A DNA stretch of 64,000 nucleotides from Oceaniradius stylonematis (GTDB taxonomy: Bacteria; Pseudomonadota; Alphaproteobacteria; Rhizobiales; Rhizobiaceae): contig NZ_QFWV02000006.1 of the NCBI RefSeq assembly GCF_003149475.2, forward strand, positions 105,982 through 169,981. Direction: 5' to 3'. Shown in pieces: positions 17,226 to 26,100 of this stretch (position 1 is the first letter of the stretch; every line of letters starts with the position of its first letter). The notes beneath the pieces were generated by a model. The model was not told the origin of the DNA. It did no database searches and was given only the letters and a program-made list of their open reading frames with translations. Both the position numbers and the translations under genes were made by a program.

Positions 17226-17676
17226 TCCGCTGCGCATGGCGATCGTTGCGGCCGCGCGCCGCTGGATCGGCACGCCTTATCGCCACCAGGCGGCCCGGCG
17301 CGGCGTCGGCTGCGATTGCCTTGGGCTCGTCGCCGGTGTCTGGGCCGATGTCTATGGTGCGATGCCTGACTACGACCGCTCCTATTCGGCCGATTGGGCT
17401 GAGAGCGCCGGTGCCGGAGAACCGCTGCTCGGCGCCTGCAAGGCCCGCTGCAGCGCTGTCTTTGTCGGGGACGAACAAGCTGGCGATCTTCTCGTCTTCC
17501 GATGGTCGCCCCACGTCGCCGCCAAGCACCTGGCGATTATGGCGGCGCCGGCGATGATGATCCATGCGCGCGAGCGCCACGCGGTTTGCGAGACCGCGCT
17601 TACGCACTGGTGGAAACGGCGTCTGGCGGCGGTGTTCGCATTTCCCTTTCACGGCGATTTTTCGGCAGCGCGCTGA
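17203..17676 (+). CDS. GTA cell-wall peptidase (gp14), NlpC/P60 family
   Basis: The ATG at 17203 gives 157 residues; translation would begin inside gp13. The papain-like triad is visible: Cys 39 in GCDCLGLV, His 109 in AKHLAI, and His 121 in MIHARE as the third position. This is the short phage cell-wall peptidase type of GTAs, which probably opens recipient murein during DNA delivery. It ends in a TGATG overlap with gp15. Confidence 0.92.
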   Translation: MAGPLSPDPLRMAIVAAARRWIGTPYRHQAARRGVGCDCLGLVAGVWADVYGAMPDYDRSYSADWAESAGAGEPLLGACKARCSAVFVGDEQAGDLLVFRWSPHVAAKHLAIMAAPAMMIHARERHAVCETALTHWWKRRLAAVFAFPFHGDFSAAR

Positions 17677-20600
17677 TGGCGACGCTTCTGCTTCAGGCCG
17701 CCGGCGGGTTGCTGGGCGGCGCATTCGGCACGTTCGGCGCCACAGTGGGCACCGCTGCAGGTGCCCTCGCTGGCTACTGGATCGACCAGCGTCTGTTCGG
17801 CGCCAGCCAGCATGCCGAGGGACCGCGCCTGACCGAACAGCGGCCGATGACGGCCGAGGAGGGTGTCCCGGTAGCCCGCGCCTATGGCCATGTGCGGCTC
17901 GCCGGCACGGTCATCTGGGCAACGCGTTTCGAGGAGGAGACGACGACCGAACGCCAGGGCGGCAAGGGCGGTCCGAAGGTCACGACCACCACCTACAGCT
18001 ATTTCGGCAATGTCGCGGTGGCCCTGTGCGAAGGGCCGGTTGCCATGGTCAAGCGCGTCTGGGCGGACGGCCGCGAAATCGACCTGACTGAAATCACCGT
18101 ACGCGTCCACACCGGTGAAGCCGGACAGACGGCCGACCCATTGCTTGAGGTAAAGCAGGGCGCGGACAACACCCCCGCCTACAGGAATATCGCCTATCTG
18201 GTCTTTGAGCGCTTTCCGCTCGAGGATTTCGGCAATCGCATTCCGCAGATCGAAGCCGAAGTGATCCGGCCGGTCGGCGAACTCGAGAAGGGGTTGACCG
18301 CCGTCTCGGTCATTCCCGGCGCGACCGAGCACGGCCTTTCGCCAAGCTCCGCCATCAGCCAGCTTGGCCCGGGCGAAACGGTCGAACACAATCGCCACAT
18401 CCTTTATGCGGGCAATGACTGGTCGGCCTCGATCGATGAATTGCAGGCGATCTGCCCGAACCTGAGGCATGTCTCGCTCATCGTCACATGGTTCGGTGAC
18501 GATCTGCGCGCTGGCGGCTGTTCGCTCAGGCCCGGCGTCACACAACGCCAGATGGGCGAGGAAAGTCCGCCCTGGAAGGTCAGCGGTCTGAGCCGCCAGA
18601 GCGCCGATTCTCGTCTGGTCAGCCGGGTCGAGGGCCGCCCCGCCTATGGCGGAACGCCGACTGACGCCTCCGTCATCGAAGCCATTCGCGATCTGAAGGC
18701 GCGCGGCCTTTCGGTCATGCTGCATCCCTTCATCATGATGGATGTTCCGCAGGACAACGCGCTGCCCGACCCTTATGACGGTGCGGTGCAGGCGCCCTAT
18801 CCCTGGCGCGGGCGGATCACCTGCTTTCCCGGCCCCGCACAGGCGGGCAGCGCGGACGGGACGGCGACGGCGCAAAGCCAGGTTGCAGCATTCGTCGGCG
18901 CCACCCAGCCCGCCGATCTGGCGGTGAGCGGCGAGATGGTGGTTCCCGGCCCCGGCGCCGATTGGGGCTATCGGCGCCTCGTCCTGCACACGGCTCGCCT
19001 CGCACAGATCGCTGGCGGCGTCGATGCCATGCTGATCGGCAGCGAGTTGCGCGGCCTGACATGTCTGCGCAATGCGTCCAACCAGTTTCCGTTCGTCGAT
19101 GCGCTGCGCCAACTGGCAAGTGACGTTCGTGCGATACTCGGGCCGGGCTGCAAGCTGAGCTATGGCGCCGACTGGTCGGAATATTTCGGCTATCATCCGG
19201 CCGACGGCTCGGGCGATGTCTTCTATCATCTCGATCAGCTCTGGGCGGCGCCCGAGATCGATGCGGTGGGCATTGACAATTACATGCCTCTGTCCGACTG
19301 GCGCGCGGCCGATGCGTTTTCCGACCAGGGCAACCCCGATGGCATGCGCGCCGACAATGACGCGGCCGCCATGCAGGCAGCGATCGCCGCTGGCGAAGGA
19401 TTTGACTGGTACTATGCGAGCGATGCCGGCCGTGCGGACCGCATGCGTTCGCCGATTACCGACGGAGCCCATGGCAAGCCATGGGTCTATCGCTACAAGG
19501 ATCTGGTCTCCTGGTGGTCGAACGTTCACGTCGACCGGCGTGGCGGCGCCGAGACCGGGCCGCAATCGCCGTGGGTGCCCTATGGCAAGCCGATCTGGAT
19601 GACCGAGACTGGATGCCCCGCCGTCGATGCGGGCGCCAATCAACCCAATGTCTTCCCCGATCCCAAGTCGAGCGAAAGTGCACGGCCGCACCATTCGGCC
19701 GGCACGCGCGGCGACGGGGTCCAGCGGGCCTTCCTGACGGCGCATCAAAGGCACTGGGTCCAGGTGGGCGCGCCAGCGAACCCCGTCGCCCCCGGCACAT
19801 CGGTGCCGATGGTCGATCCCGAACGGCAGTACATCTGGGCCTGGGACGCCCGGCCCTATCCCGAGTTTCCGCGCAATGGCACCATCTGGGGCGACGGGCC
19901 GAACTGGCTGACCGGACACTGGATCAATGGGCGCCTCGGCTGCGCCCCGCTCGCGGGACTGATCGGCGCCATCTTCGCAGATCACGGCCTGCCGGCGCCC
20001 GATGTCGAGGCCGTCAGGGGCGTTGTGCAGGGCATGACGGTGCTGACGCCCGGCAGCATCCGCCAGACGCTCGAACCGCTTGTCGATGCGTTCGGGCTGG
20101 TTGCAACGGACACGGGCGACGCCCAGGCACCGCTGATCCGGATCGCCGACCCCGACTATCGACCGGTCGCGGTTCCTCGCGCGCAGCTTTGTCTGGGCAA
20201 GGAGCATGGCGACCGCACGCTGATATCGGGGCAAGCCGATGAATTGCCCTCCGAGGTGGTGCTCCGCTATCGCGACGCGCTGACCGACTACCGCACCCAA
20301 TCGGCACGTTCGCGCCGGCGGGATGGGCCGTCCGCCATGCTGATTGACGCCAATCTGCCTTGTACGCTGCATCCCGAAGGCGCGCTCGCCGTCGCGAACG
20401 CGATGCTGGATCGTCTCTGGTTTGGCCGCGACACGCTGAAATTCCATCTGCCGCTGCGCTTTGCGGGCCTTGAACCGGGCGATGTCGTCGCCTTTGACGA
20501 CAATCCGCGCGGCCATTGGCGCATCACCGCGATCGATCTGACGGACCGTCTTGAGATCACGGCACGCTCCATCGTCCGGTCGCTGTCACCGGCAATGCCG

Positions 20601-21599
20601 CCGGCGTTTTCCGTCCACTCCGCGTCACCTGAAGCATCGGGCAGGTTTGGCGGGCCGCCGGAAACGGTTCTGCTCGACTTACCCATGCTCGATCAAACGA
20701 CCGTCGAGAACAATCACCGGATCGCTGTACACGCCGTGCCTGATCGTCCGCACGCGGTGCTGTCATCGCCGGGCGCCGACGGGTTCGAACTGCGCCAGAC
20801 GGTTGCCGGCAACGCGATCATGGGCACGCTGCTGACACCGTTGTCGCCCGGCCCGCCGGGCCGGTATGACCGTGCCAGCACGGTTCATGCCCGCCTGTTC
20901 GGTGGCGAGTTTTCGTCCGTAACCCGGGAACTTTTGCTGGCCGGGCGCAACGCACTGGCGGTCGAGATCACAGGCGGTCTGTTCGAGGTGCTCCAGTTCC
21001 GCTTCGCGGAAGAAGTGGCGCCCGGCGAGTGGCGTCTTTGGGAGCTTCTGCGCGGTCAGGCCGGAACCGACGATGCCGCGGCTGCCGGCGCGCCGGCGGG
21101 CGGCCGGATCGTCTTTCTGGACCGTCGCGTCCCGCCTTCGGGGCTCACCGCCGCAGAGGCCGGCCGAACGCTCAACTGGCGGATCGGCCCCGCCGGCAGG
21201 ACGTTTTCCTCGCGTTACTTCACAGTCTTGACGGCAATCGCCGGAACGCGGGCCTTGCTGCCGCTCTCGCCGGTTCATCCCCGCGCTCATCTTATGCCGG
21301 ACGGCGCGGTCCAATTGTCGTGGATCCGCAGGAGCCGGATCGGCGGCGATGTGGCGATCGGCGGCTCAACTCCGCTCGGCGAGGAGCGCGAGCTTTATCG
21401 CGTCACGCTGTTCGATGGCAGCGGGGCGCCAATCCATACCGCTGAGCCCGACGCGTCTTCACTGACGCTTTCGCCAGCCGGCATCGTCTCGATCTTCGGT
21501 TCCGTACCGGACGCGATCGACGCCGAGATCAGGCAAGTCAGCGCCCGTGTCGGCGACGGCCTGGCGATGCGCACGATCCTGCATTTGACCCCCAATTGA
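17676..21599 (+). CDS. GTA tail-tip megaprotein (gp15), TIM-barrel-like host specificity protein
   Basis: The ATG at 17676 gives 1307 residues, the length of other GTA gp15 proteins. It starts with a Gly/Ala hydrophobic stretch (GGLLGGAFGTFGATVGTAAG) and PRLTEQRPMTAEEGVPVARA. The TIM-barrel-like domain covers about 430-740, with GADWSEYFGYHP and AVGIDNYMPLSDWRAADAF, then IWMTETGCPAVDAGANQPN. A Phage-tail_3 domain follows at about 790-950, and beta-rich C-terminal modules end the protein. It forms the tail spike/tip that contacts recipient cells. It is intact, with no frame break. Confidence 0.94.
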   Translation: MATLLLQAAGGLLGGAFGTFGATVGTAAGALAGYWIDQRLFGASQHAEGPRLTEQRPMTAEEGVPVARAYGHVRLAGTVIWATRFEEETTTERQGGKGGPKVTTTTYSYFGNVAVALCEGPVAMVKRVWADGREIDLTEITVRVHTGEAGQTADPLLEVKQGADNTPAYRNIAYLVFERFPLEDFGNRIPQIEAEVIRPVGELEKGLTAVSVIPGATEHGLSPSSAISQLGPGETVEHNRHILYAGNDWSASIDELQAICPNLRHVSLIVTWFGDDLRAGGCSLRPGVTQRQMGEESPPWKVSGLSRQSADSRLVSRVEGRPAYGGTPTDASVIEAIRDLKARGLSVMLHPFIMMDVPQDNALPDPYDGAVQAPYPWRGRITCFPGPAQAGSADGTATAQSQVAAFVGATQPADLAVSGEMVVPGPGADWGYRRLVLHTARLAQIAGGVDAMLIGSELRGLTCLRNASNQFPFVDALRQLASDVRAILGPGCKLSYGADWSEYFGYHPADGSGDVFYHLDQLWAAPEIDAVGIDNYMPLSDWRAADAFSDQGNPDGMRADNDAAAMQAAIAAGEGFDWYYASDAGRADRMRSPITDGAHGKPWVYRYKDLVSWWSNVHVDRRGGAETGPQSPWVPYGKPIWMTETGCPAVDAGANQPNVFPDPKSSESARPHHSAGTRGDGVQRAFLTAHQRHWVQVGAPANPVAPGTSVPMVDPERQYIWAWDARPYPEFPRNGTIWGDGPNWLTGHWINGRLGCAPLAGLIGAIFADHGLPAPDVEAVRGVVQGMTVLTPGSIRQTLEPLVDAFGLVATDTGDAQAPLIRIADPDYRPVAVPRAQLCLGKEHGDRTLISGQADELPSEVVLRYRDALTDYRTQSARSRRRDGPSAMLIDANLPCTLHPEGALAVANAMLDRLWFGRDTLKFHLPLRFAGLEPGDVVAFDDNPRGHWRITAIDLTDRLEITARSIVRSLSPAMPPAFSVHSASPEASGRFGGPPETVLLDLPMLDQTTVENNHRIAVHAVPDRPHAVLSSPGADGFELRQTVAGNAIMGTLLTPLSPGPPGRYDRASTVHARLFGGEFSSVTRELLLAGRNALAVEITGGLFEVLQFRFAEEVAPGEWRLWELLRGQAGTDDAAAAGAPAGGRIVFLDRRVPPSGLTAAEAGRTLNWRIGPAGRTFSSRYFTVLTAIAGTRALLPLSPVHPRAHLMPDGAVQLSWIRRSRIGGDVAIGGSTPLGEERELYRVTLFDGSGAPIHTAEPDASSLTLSPAGIVSIFGSVPDAIDAEIRQVSARVGDGLAMRTILHLTPN

Positions 21600-21623
21600 T
21601 CATCCCACCTGAAAGGATCCGAC

Positions 21624-21830
21624 ATGACCGGAAGCAAACCCTGGTATCTTTCTCGCACGATCTGGGCGGCGATCGTCTCCATTGCCGCCAGCGGCGGCGC
21701 GGCTCTCGGCCTGCCGGTCGAGGCGGCCGCGCGCGAGGGCCTGACCGACGCGGTGCTGCAATTAGTCTCGGCTGCCGCCGGCGCCGTCGCGATCTTCGGG
21801 CGGATCGGCGCGACCACGCAAATCCGTTAG
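21624..21830 (+). CDS. Small holin-like membrane protein at the GTA 3' end
   Basis: The product is 68 residues with AAAGGA upstream of the ATG. The pattern WYLSRTIWAAIVSIAASGGA, an amphipathic middle, then LQLVSAAAGAVAIFGRIGA gives two membrane segments separated by a short loop. Small phage membrane proteins next to lysis genes begin similarly (W-x-LS-K/R-T-I-W). No endolysin lies beside it. Whether it permeabilises the producer membrane is inference. Confidence 0.6.
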   Translation: MTGSKPWYLSRTIWAAIVSIAASGGAALGLPVEAAAREGLTDAVLQLVSAAAGAVAIFGRIGATTQIR

Positions 21831-21846
21831 CGAAACTGGCCGGTTC

Positions 21847-21880
21847 CATTCAGTTTGCATTCATCTGACACCCCTTATAG
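21847..21880 (+). promoter_or_regulatory. CATTCA direct repeats and -10-like box upstream of feuN
   Basis: CATTCA occurs at 21847-21852 and again at 21858-21863, an 11-base period that fits tandem binding of an OmpR/PhoP-type regulator. A TTATAG at 21875-21880 can serve as -10. No good -35 is present, as usual for activator-dependent promoters. FeuP, encoded 345 bases downstream, is the obvious candidate; this is inference. Confidence 0.45.
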
Positions 21881-21887
21881 AGGGGCC

Positions 21888-22151
21888 ATGATGTTCAGGA
21901 ATGCACTCACATTCGGCGCGCTGATGGTTGGACTGGCACTTGCCGGCCCGGCTCATGCCAGCGACACGGTCGAAGTGGCAAGCGAAAGCTGTTTTGCCCT
22001 CGGCCAGAATCTGGCGGCCCGGCAGGGCGCGACGCTGGTGGGCGCCGAGGCGGCGCAGCAGAACGGCCAGAACGGGTGTCGGGTGGTGCTGCTCTATCAG
22101 GGCCAAGGCGGAGAGCGCCCGCGCCGTGAGGAGATTTTTGTTGCGCAGTGA
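21888..22151 (+). CDS. feuN: FeuN-like small periplasmic regulator of the FeuPQ system
   Basis: The product is 87 residues from an ATG with GAGGGG just upstream; the next codon is also ATG. A signal peptide ends at about residue 24 (ALAGPAHASDT). The mature part is about 63 residues with two Cys (SCFALGQN and GCRVVLLYQ), which may form a disulfide. In Sinorhizobium meliloti a small periplasmic protein encoded just before feuP, FeuN, binds and restrains the FeuQ kinase. Position, size and export signal agree, but similarity could not be measured. Confidence 0.7.
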   Translation: MMFRNALTFGALMVGLALAGPAHASDTVEVASESCFALGQNLAARQGATLVGAEAAQQNGQNGCRVVLLYQGQGGERPRREEIFVAQ

Positions 22152-22224
22152 GTGTCGTGATAAAAGGCACAGCACCGCGCCGTGCCTGACTTAGAGTGGG
22201 CGGCAATCAACGGGAGCCGGTCCG

Positions 22225-22917
22225 ATGCGCATCTTGGTTGTCGAGGACGACGCCGATCTCAATCGCCAGATCAAGGATTCGCTGGAAGACGCCGGCTATG
22301 TGGTCGATAGCGCGGCCGACGGCGAGGAAGGCCATTTCCTGGGCGACACCGAACCCTATGACTGCGTCGTTCTCGACATCGGGCTGCCGCTGATGGACGG
22401 CATTTCGGTGCTCCAGCGCTGGCGTGATGATGGTCGGGCGATGCCGGTCCTGATCCTGACGGCCCGCGATCGCTGGAACGACAAGGTTGCCGGCATCGAT
22501 GCGGGCGCCGACGACTACGTCACCAAGCCGTTCCACATCGAGGAAGTGCTGGCCCGCGTTCGGGCGCTGATCCGCCGCGCGTCCGGACATGCGACGTCCG
22601 AACTGGTGTGCGGGCCGCTGGTCCTCGACACCAAGACATCCAAGGCGATGGTCGACGGCAAGATGCTCAAGCTCACCTCGCACGAGTTCCGGCTTTTGTC
22701 CTACCTTATCCACCACAAGTCTGCGGTCGTCTCCCGCACTGAACTCACCGAGCATCTCTACGATCAGGATTTCGATCGCGATTCCAACACGGTCGAGGTC
22801 TTTGTCGGCCGCCTGCGCCGCAAACTGGGATGCGACCTCATCGAGACCGTGCGCGGGCTCGGATACCGCTTGCGCGATCCTGACGACGAACAGGCCGGAA
22901 CGCCTGCAGCCGGCTGA
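22225..22917 (+). CDS. feuP: Response regulator FeuP, OmpR/PhoP family
   Basis: The product is 230 residues. The receiver has Asp 8 and Asp 9, phospho-acceptor Asp 51 (VVLDIGLPLMDG), the Thr 79 switch (ILTARD) and Lys 101 (YVTKPF). A winged-helix DNA-binding domain covers about 125-222 (KLTSHEFRLLSYLIHHK and DLIETVRGLGYRLRD). In rhizobia FeuP controls osmoadaptation, cyclic glucan export (ndvA) and other envelope genes. It is followed after 5 bases by feuQ. The short upstream gap (22152-22224) has no strong promoter, so feuN-feuP-feuQ is probably one unit. Confidence 0.85.
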   Translation: MRILVVEDDADLNRQIKDSLEDAGYVVDSAADGEEGHFLGDTEPYDCVVLDIGLPLMDGISVLQRWRDDGRAMPVLILTARDRWNDKVAGIDAGADDYVTKPFHIEEVLARVRALIRRASGHATSELVCGPLVLDTKTSKAMVDGKMLKLTSHEFRLLSYLIHHKSAVVSRTELTEHLYDQDFDRDSNTVEVFVGRLRRKLGCDLIETVRGLGYRLRDPDDEQAGTPAAG

Positions 22918-22922
22918 GCGCC

Positions 22923-24290
22923 GTGAAAGGATCGTTGCGCAACCGGGTGATCGCGCTGTCCACTGTATGGACGGTGCTCGCCGTCGCGTTGCTGGGCTGG
23001 CTGCTGGTCACGCAGTATCGGCTCAATGCCGAACGCGGCTTTGCCGACCTGCAACAGGCGCAGTTGTTCAGCCTGATCGCCGCGTTCCGCATCGCCGATG
23101 ACGGTACGCTGACCGGCACGCCCAATCTGGGCGACCGGAGCTTTCGCGAAGCGGCGTCTGGGTGGTACTGGCAGGTGGCCGTGGTCGGCTCGGACGCGCC
23201 GGCACGGCAGTCGGTTTCGCTTGGAGGACAGTTCCTCACCGGCCCTTCGCTGGCCGAAGTTCCCTATGACGAACAATTCACCCGGACGTTCGAAACCGAA
23301 GGTCCGGCGGGCAATCGGCTGCGCGTGTTGGAGGCCGAAGTCCAGATCGGCCCCGCCGGAGAGATCGCCTTCTTCCAGCTTGCCGGCAACCAGAGCGAGT
23401 TCGATGCGGCCATCGCCGCACTGGGGCAGAACATTGCGCTCCTGCTGACGCTGTTCGGAGCCGGGCTCGTGGCGATCAATGGTGCGATCATCGTGTTTGG
23501 CATGCGGCCGCTCAACCGCGTGCGGGAGGCATTGCGCGCCATCCACGCGGGCGAGGAACACGCGCTGGCGGGTCGCTATCCCGACGAGATCCAGCCGATG
23601 GTGGATGAGATGAACATGCTCATCGACAACAATCGCAGGGTCGTCGAGCGCGCGCGGACGCAGGTCGGCAATCTGGCCCATTCGCTGAAGACGCCGGTTT
23701 CGGTTCTGAAAAACGAGGCGGATCGGGGCGAGCCCGTCGATCCGCGTCTGGTTGCCGACCAGGCCGACGCCATGAAGGCTCAGGTGGAGCACTATCTTCA
23801 TCGCGCGCGCATTGCCGCCCAGACCGGAGGCACCGCCTTCCGGACCGATATCGCCGAGACGCTGGGGCGGTTGGTCAAGGTCATGCGCAAGCTCAATCCC
23901 GACAAGTCGATCGCCCTCGAGCTGCCGGCCGCCCCGCCAGCATTCGCCGGCGAGAAGGAGGACTTCGAGGAGATATGCGGGAACCTTCTCGAAAATGCCT
24001 GCAAATGGGCGGATGAACGCATTCGGGTCGGCCTCACCAATACGCCGGGAGATGACCGGTCGTTCACAATCTCCGTCGATGATGACGGGCCGGGCATTGC
24101 CGCCGGGCAGCGCACTCAGGCGCTCAGGCGCGGTCAACGTCTCGACGAAACCAAGCCGGGTACCGGTCTCGGTCTTTCCATCGTCGTCGAAACGGTGGAG
24201 GCCTACAAGGGCCATGTGAGCCTCGGTGAAAGCGAGATGGGCGGCCTGCGCGTCACGCTGATCCTGCCTCGGGCACGTACAGCGCCATGA
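22923..24290 (+). CDS. feuQ: Sensor histidine kinase FeuQ, PhoQ-like
   Basis: The GTG start 5 bases after feuP gives 455 residues. Membrane segments at about 9-31 and 171-193 enclose a periplasmic sensor of 140 residues, the likely FeuN contact region. A HAMP-like linker follows. The H-box LAHSLKTPVSVLKNEA puts the phospho-acceptor at His 253. The ATPase has N-box GNLLENACKWA, G1 DDDGPGIA and G2 GTGLGLSIV. The LAHSLKTP form of the H-box is typical of PhoQ/FeuQ kinases. It should phosphorylate FeuP. Confidence 0.87.
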   Translation: MKGSLRNRVIALSTVWTVLAVALLGWLLVTQYRLNAERGFADLQQAQLFSLIAAFRIADDGTLTGTPNLGDRSFREAASGWYWQVAVVGSDAPARQSVSLGGQFLTGPSLAEVPYDEQFTRTFETEGPAGNRLRVLEAEVQIGPAGEIAFFQLAGNQSEFDAAIAALGQNIALLLTLFGAGLVAINGAIIVFGMRPLNRVREALRAIHAGEEHALAGRYPDEIQPMVDEMNMLIDNNRRVVERARTQVGNLAHSLKTPVSVLKNEADRGEPVDPRLVADQADAMKAQVEHYLHRARIAAQTGGTAFRTDIAETLGRLVKVMRKLNPDKSIALELPAAPPAFAGEKEDFEEICGNLLENACKWADERIRVGLTNTPGDDRSFTISVDDDGPGIAAGQRTQALRRGQRLDETKPGTGLGLSIVVETVEAYKGHVSLGESEMGGLRVTLILPRARTAP

Positions 24291-24363
24291 ATCTGCCTGT
24301 TGCCGCGGCGATCAATGCCCCGTAAATGCGGGCGACCGGAACCAACCGAAGGCGGACAGAACG

Positions 24364-24822
24364 ATGGCCGGCGTGGCGCGCACCCTGACGAGACTTGTCC
24401 TTGTGGGCGGATTGTCGCTGGGCCTCGGCGGATGTGTCAGCCTGGGCGGAAGTCCGGCTCTTCCCTTGACGCCCGGCTCGGGCGGCGGCGGTGCGGCAGT
24501 TCCGGCTGCCAGCCTCCTCGAACCGCTGGCCGGTGGCCTTGTCGGTCGTATCGAGGCTCCGCGCCTGTCCCGCGCCGACCGCATCGCCGCGCTTCAAAGC
24601 GAATATCGCGCGCTTGAATACACCGCGCCCGGCGATCTGGTGACCTGGCAGGGGCGCTCCGGCGGCCTTGCGGGGCAGGTTGTCGCCTCCCAGCCCTACC
24701 GCGTCGGCTCGCAGGATTGCCGGCAATACACCCATACCGTCACGACCGGAGCGGTGACCCCCTCGGTCGTCCGCGGCACCGCCTGTCGCAACCCCGACGG
24801 CAGCTGGACCCTTCTTTCCTGA
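24364..24822 (+). CDS. Outer-membrane lipoprotein, surface-antigen-like
   Basis: The product is 152 residues. A lipobox at LGLGGC (Cys 22) marks a lipoprotein signal. The C-terminal part has the pattern of 17-kDa surface antigen / RT0821-type proteins: VTWQGRSGGLAGQVVASQPY, then DCRQYTHTV and RGTACRNPDGSWTLL. Two Cys in that domain are conserved in such proteins. It lies 73 bases after feuQ and may belong to the FeuP regulon or be independent. Confidence 0.75.
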   Translation: MAGVARTLTRLVLVGGLSLGLGGCVSLGGSPALPLTPGSGGGGAAVPAASLLEPLAGGLVGRIEAPRLSRADRIAALQSEYRALEYTAPGDLVTWQGRSGGLAGQVVASQPYRVGSQDCRQYTHTVTTGAVTPSVVRGTACRNPDGSWTLLS

Positions 24823-24900
24823 CGCAACCGATGTGCCGGTGCACCTTTGTCGCAGCCGGTTTTGCTTGGAAACACCGCGCTCTGGCGATATCTGGTCACC

Positions 24901-26100
24901 ATGGTTTTCTGGCTGACAGTGCTGGCGCTCACCGCCGCGGCAATCGTGATCGGCTTCCGGCCGATGCTGCGCGGCAGTGGATCGGCCGACCTCAATCGCG
25001 CCGAGGACCATGAGCACGACATTGCCGTCTACCGCCACCAACTCGAAGAACTGGCCGGCGAGGAAGCGCGCGGTTCGATCTCGCCGGTCGAGGCGGCGCA
25101 GGCGCGCAACGAGATATCGCGGCGCATCCTCGCCGTCGAGGACCGGATGTCACCGGTCGGAACGGCGGGCAAACCGGCGCGCGCGCCGCGCTCTGGCCTG
25201 GCGATGCTGGGTCTGTTCGCGCTGGTCTTTGTCCCCGGCCTGACGCTGATCATCTATACCGGCATCGGTTCGCCGGGGTATGAGTCGCAACCCTTGGCGA
25301 TGCGGCTCGAAGCGATGCGCGATGTTGCGGCCATGCGCAGCCAGACCCAAGACCAGTTGCGGGACCTTGTCGTGCGCGCCGAGGATCATCTGCGCGACAA
25401 TCCCGATGACGGCCGCGGATGGGACGTGCTGGCGCCGGTCTATTTCCGCCTCGGCGAGGTGGGAAAATCCGAAACCGCCTATCGCAACGCGATCCGCCTT
25501 CTGGGTGAAACGCCACAGCGGCTTTCGGGCCTTGGAGAAACGATGGTCACTGCCGCTGGCGGCATCGTCACCGCCGACGCGTCGGCGCTTTTCGAGCGGG
25601 CACTGGACACCAATCCCGCTGACGCCCGCGCCCGATTCTTCGTCGGATTGGCCGACGTGCAGATCGGCCAATATGAGGACGCTCGCGCGGCATGGACGTC
25701 GCTGGCCGCCGATGAGGGCGCCGACATGGCCTGGCGAGCCGTCGCGCAACAGAGCCTTGGGCGGCTCGACGAGACGGCGCCTGTCGCGGAGACTTCAGGC
25801 CGTCCGCCGGTGCTCGACGAAGCGACGATCGAGCAGATGCAGAATATGAGCGCCGATGAGCGCGGCTCGGTGATCGAAGCCATGGTGGCCTCGCTCGACG
25901 AGCGGCTGCGTGCCCAGCCCGACGATCTGGAGGGTTGGAAGCGCCTCATTCGCGCCCGGATTGTCCTTGATCAAGACGATGGCCTGCGTGACGCGCTAGA
26001 ACGTGCCCGCAGCGCTTATGATGGCCGGCCCGAGGAGCTCGAGAGCCTGCGCGCTTTCGCCCAGGGCCTTGGGGTGGACTTGGAGGAATACTGGCCGTGA
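24901..26100 (+). CDS. ccmI: Cytochrome c maturation protein CcmI (CycH)
   Basis: I chose the ATG at 24901 (MVFWLTVLALTAAAIVIGF), giving 399 residues; the frame is open upstream but only from a TTG. Two membrane segments (1-20 and about 99-119) enclose a cytoplasmic coiled-coil loop (YRHQLEELAGEEARGSIS). A TPR-bearing periplasmic domain follows (ADARARFFVGLADVQIGQYE). CcmI binds apocytochrome c and hands it to the heme ligation complex. It opens the ccmI-ccmE-ccmF-ccmH operon; its stop overlaps ccmE in a GTGA. Confidence 0.93.
   Translation: MVFWLTVLALTAAAIVIGFRPMLRGSGSADLNRAEDHEHDIAVYRHQLEELAGEEARGSISPVEAAQARNEISRRILAVEDRMSPVGTAGKPARAPRSGLAMLGLFALVFVPGLTLIIYTGIGSPGYESQPLAMRLEAMRDVAAMRSQTQDQLRDLVVRAEDHLRDNPDDGRGWDVLAPVYFRLGEVGKSETAYRNAIRLLGETPQRLSGLGETMVTAAGGIVTADASALFERALDTNPADARARFFVGLADVQIGQYEDARAAWTSLAADEGADMAWRAVAQQSLGRLDETAPVAETSGRPPVLDEATIEQMQNMSADERGSVIEAMVASLDERLRAQPDDLEGWKRLIRARIVLDQDDGLRDALERARSAYDGRPEELESLRAFAQGLGVDLEEYWP

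Larger units (their letters stand above)
7422..21830 (+). mobile_element. Rhodobacter-type gene transfer agent (GTA) structural gene cluster
   Basis: Eighteen consecutive same-strand genes, many overlapping by 1-14 bases, follow the order known from the Rhodobacter capsulatus GTA: terminase small and large subunits, portal, DUF6107, protease, capsid, adaptor, stopper, terminator, tail tube, chaperones, tape measure, distal tail, hub, NlpC/P60 peptidase and the large tip protein. A holin-like peptide ends the set. No integrase, repressor, replication or attachment-site sequence was found, and both flanks are housekeeping genes. That points to a GTA, not a prophage. All recognised genes look intact and of family length. 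Regulators, endolysin and head-spike genes are not in the window. Confidence 0.92.

Noticed and set aside
17649-20516. 955-residue open frame antisense to GTA gp15
   Set aside because: It is an Arg/Gly/Ala/Asp-rich shadow of a GC-rich gene with strong third-position bias; no protein-like domain, and the sense frame is a clear gp15.
7422-21830. Prophage interpretation of the structural cluster
   Set aside because: No integrase, repressor, replication, tRNA attachment or tail-fibre variability genes; the gene order and DUF6107 match GTAs.
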